Origin: Plasmodium malariae | Lineage: Eukaryota; Apicomplexa; Aconoidasida; Haemosporida; Plasmodiidae | Direction: 5' to 3' | Length of the DNA: 64,000 nucleotides | NCBI RefSeq assembly: GCF_900090045.1 | Contig: NC_041778.1 | Span: forward strand, 310,001 to 374,000 | Shown: one piece after another, positions 63,401-64,000 of the stretch | How positions within the stretch are numbered: position 1 is the stretch's first letter | Layout: each line of letters starts with the position of its first letter | Notes under the pieces: generated by a model | What the model saw: only the letters and a program-made list of their open reading frames with translations | Database searches by the model: none | What the model was told of the DNA's origin: nothing | Translations under genes and position numbers: made by a program

Positions 63401-64000
63401 TTCTCTTTTCTCTAGAAGCACCAACAGTAGGTCCTCTCTTCCCAATAAAATCTAAACAAATATCTTGTGTAGGATAATCAATACATTCTTCTAATGTTTC
63501 TCTTAAAGTATTTATCATCAACTTGTCATTAAAATCATATACAATTCTTTGTAATATATCTCTATCTGAGGTACATCCTAACGCTCGAAATAATATACCA
63601 ACAGATATTTCGGTCCTTATATATGGTAATGTTGCTACTAATTGTCCACCTGCTTTGGACGAACTACTATTACTACTACCCCGAGATACACCTACTCCTG
63701 TTCCTCCTTTGGTTTTCATTTTTACAGAAAATGCAGAAGTCGCTTGAGACTTTTCCATCTGTGATCTAATTTCTGCTATCCATCCAAATTTCGATGGTTG
63801 CTTTTTTTTAAATACATAAATAAAATTATTAGCCATTCGTTCTTGTGCTACTAATACCTTTTCTCCTCCGTTAACAATGAAGTAACCACCTTGATCAAAT
63901 GCACATTCCCCCATATCTGCAATTTCATTTTCTGGTAATCCTTTGGTCCAACAGAACATTGATTTTAACATTAACGGTATTCTCCCTAAATTTATCCTCT
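60426..64000 (-). CDS. RPB2: RNA polymerase II second-largest subunit, 5' part beyond the window
   Basis: The frame is open to the right edge; upstream of the in-frame ATG at 63971 it still reads GRIPLMLKS, the conserved RPB2 N-terminal segment, so the true start lies outside. The visible 1190 residues include the lobe and fork, [29 protein letters not shown], the [20 protein letters not shown] segment near the active centre, and the hybrid-binding [15 protein letters not shown]. The C-terminal zinc site is CDNCGLC...CTVC, and the protein ends YPKLVLEDM. It pairs with RPB1 in the Pol II core. Two parasite-type inserts are present: a Gly/Ser one (~63650-63710) and a large Ser/Thr/Gly one (~61290-61760). 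The RPB2 rather than RPA2/RPC2 assignment follows the motif set and synteny recalled from P. falciparum. Confidence 0.97.
   Translation of the reverse strand, partial: [1190 protein letters not shown]
61290..61760 (-). other. Ser/Gly/Thr-rich insertion in RPB2
   Basis: About 150 residues of low complexity (poly-Ser blocks, [18 protein letters not shown], TTT runs) sit between the conserved VIQRKVP and [20 protein letters not shown] segments. It encodes no recognisable domain. Codons are in frame with no stop, so the gene is intact here. SPxxSP-type sites are possible phosphorylation targets, by inference. Confidence 0.9.

Overview
The window is nuclear DNA from a malaria parasite (genus Plasmodium). 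Evidence: very high A+T, long poly-A/poly-T and (TA)n tracts between genes, proteins rich in Asn, Lys and Ser repeats, short AT-rich GT..AG introns, and eukaryotic housekeeping genes (RPB2, ORC5, VPS45, a Snf2-type remodeller, a DHHC palmitoyltransferase, a SWEET sugar transporter). From memory, the order and orientation of these genes match P. falciparum chromosome 2 (RPB2, ORC5, DHHC9, SNF2 helicase, ..., VPS45, MtN3-like). Base composition and low-complexity style would fit a P. malariae- or P. ovale-like species, but I cannot fix the species from sequence alone.

Layout, left to right: (1) 1-1325 minus, 5' part of an unknown protein running off the left edge; (2) 3370-6045 plus, polytopic membrane protein; (3) 6957-13032 minus, six-exon coiled-coil protein with an apparent one-base frameshift in an Asn repeat; (4) 14948-17086 minus, SWEET/MtN3 transporter with a long low-complexity N-terminus; (5) 21014-26428 minus, two-exon beta-propeller-like (WD-type) protein whose frame continues beyond its stop; (6) 28490-30622 minus, VPS45; (7) 33003-37004 minus, helical-repeat protein with a RAP-like C-terminus; (8) 37943-38671 plus, Alba-fold protein resembling Rpp20/POP7 of RNase P/MRP; (9) 40439-44275 plus, a second helical-repeat protein whose RAP-like end lies in a short last exon; (10) 44765-50308 minus, Snf2/BRG1-type ATPase; (11) 52230-54570 plus, nine-exon DHHC palmitoyltransferase; (12) 56388-59099 plus, ORC5; (13) 60426-64000 minus, RPB2, 5' end beyond the right edge.

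The exon models for the coiled-coil, WD-type, second RAP-like and DHHC genes were built by hand from splice sites and reading phase. Divergent pairs (1/2, 7/8, 10/11) share intergenic promoter regions; 2/3, 9/10 and 12/13 are convergent. Intergenic DNA holds no recognisable RNA gene, mobile element or CRISPR array, but many minisatellites with 10-33 bp periods.

I see no new defence or mobile system. The most interesting points are a three-gene group with an RNA-metabolism look (7-9), the frameshift in gene 3, the read-through-like tail of gene 5, a DHHC enzyme lacking the usual proline after DHHC, and a large Ser-rich insertion in RPB2.
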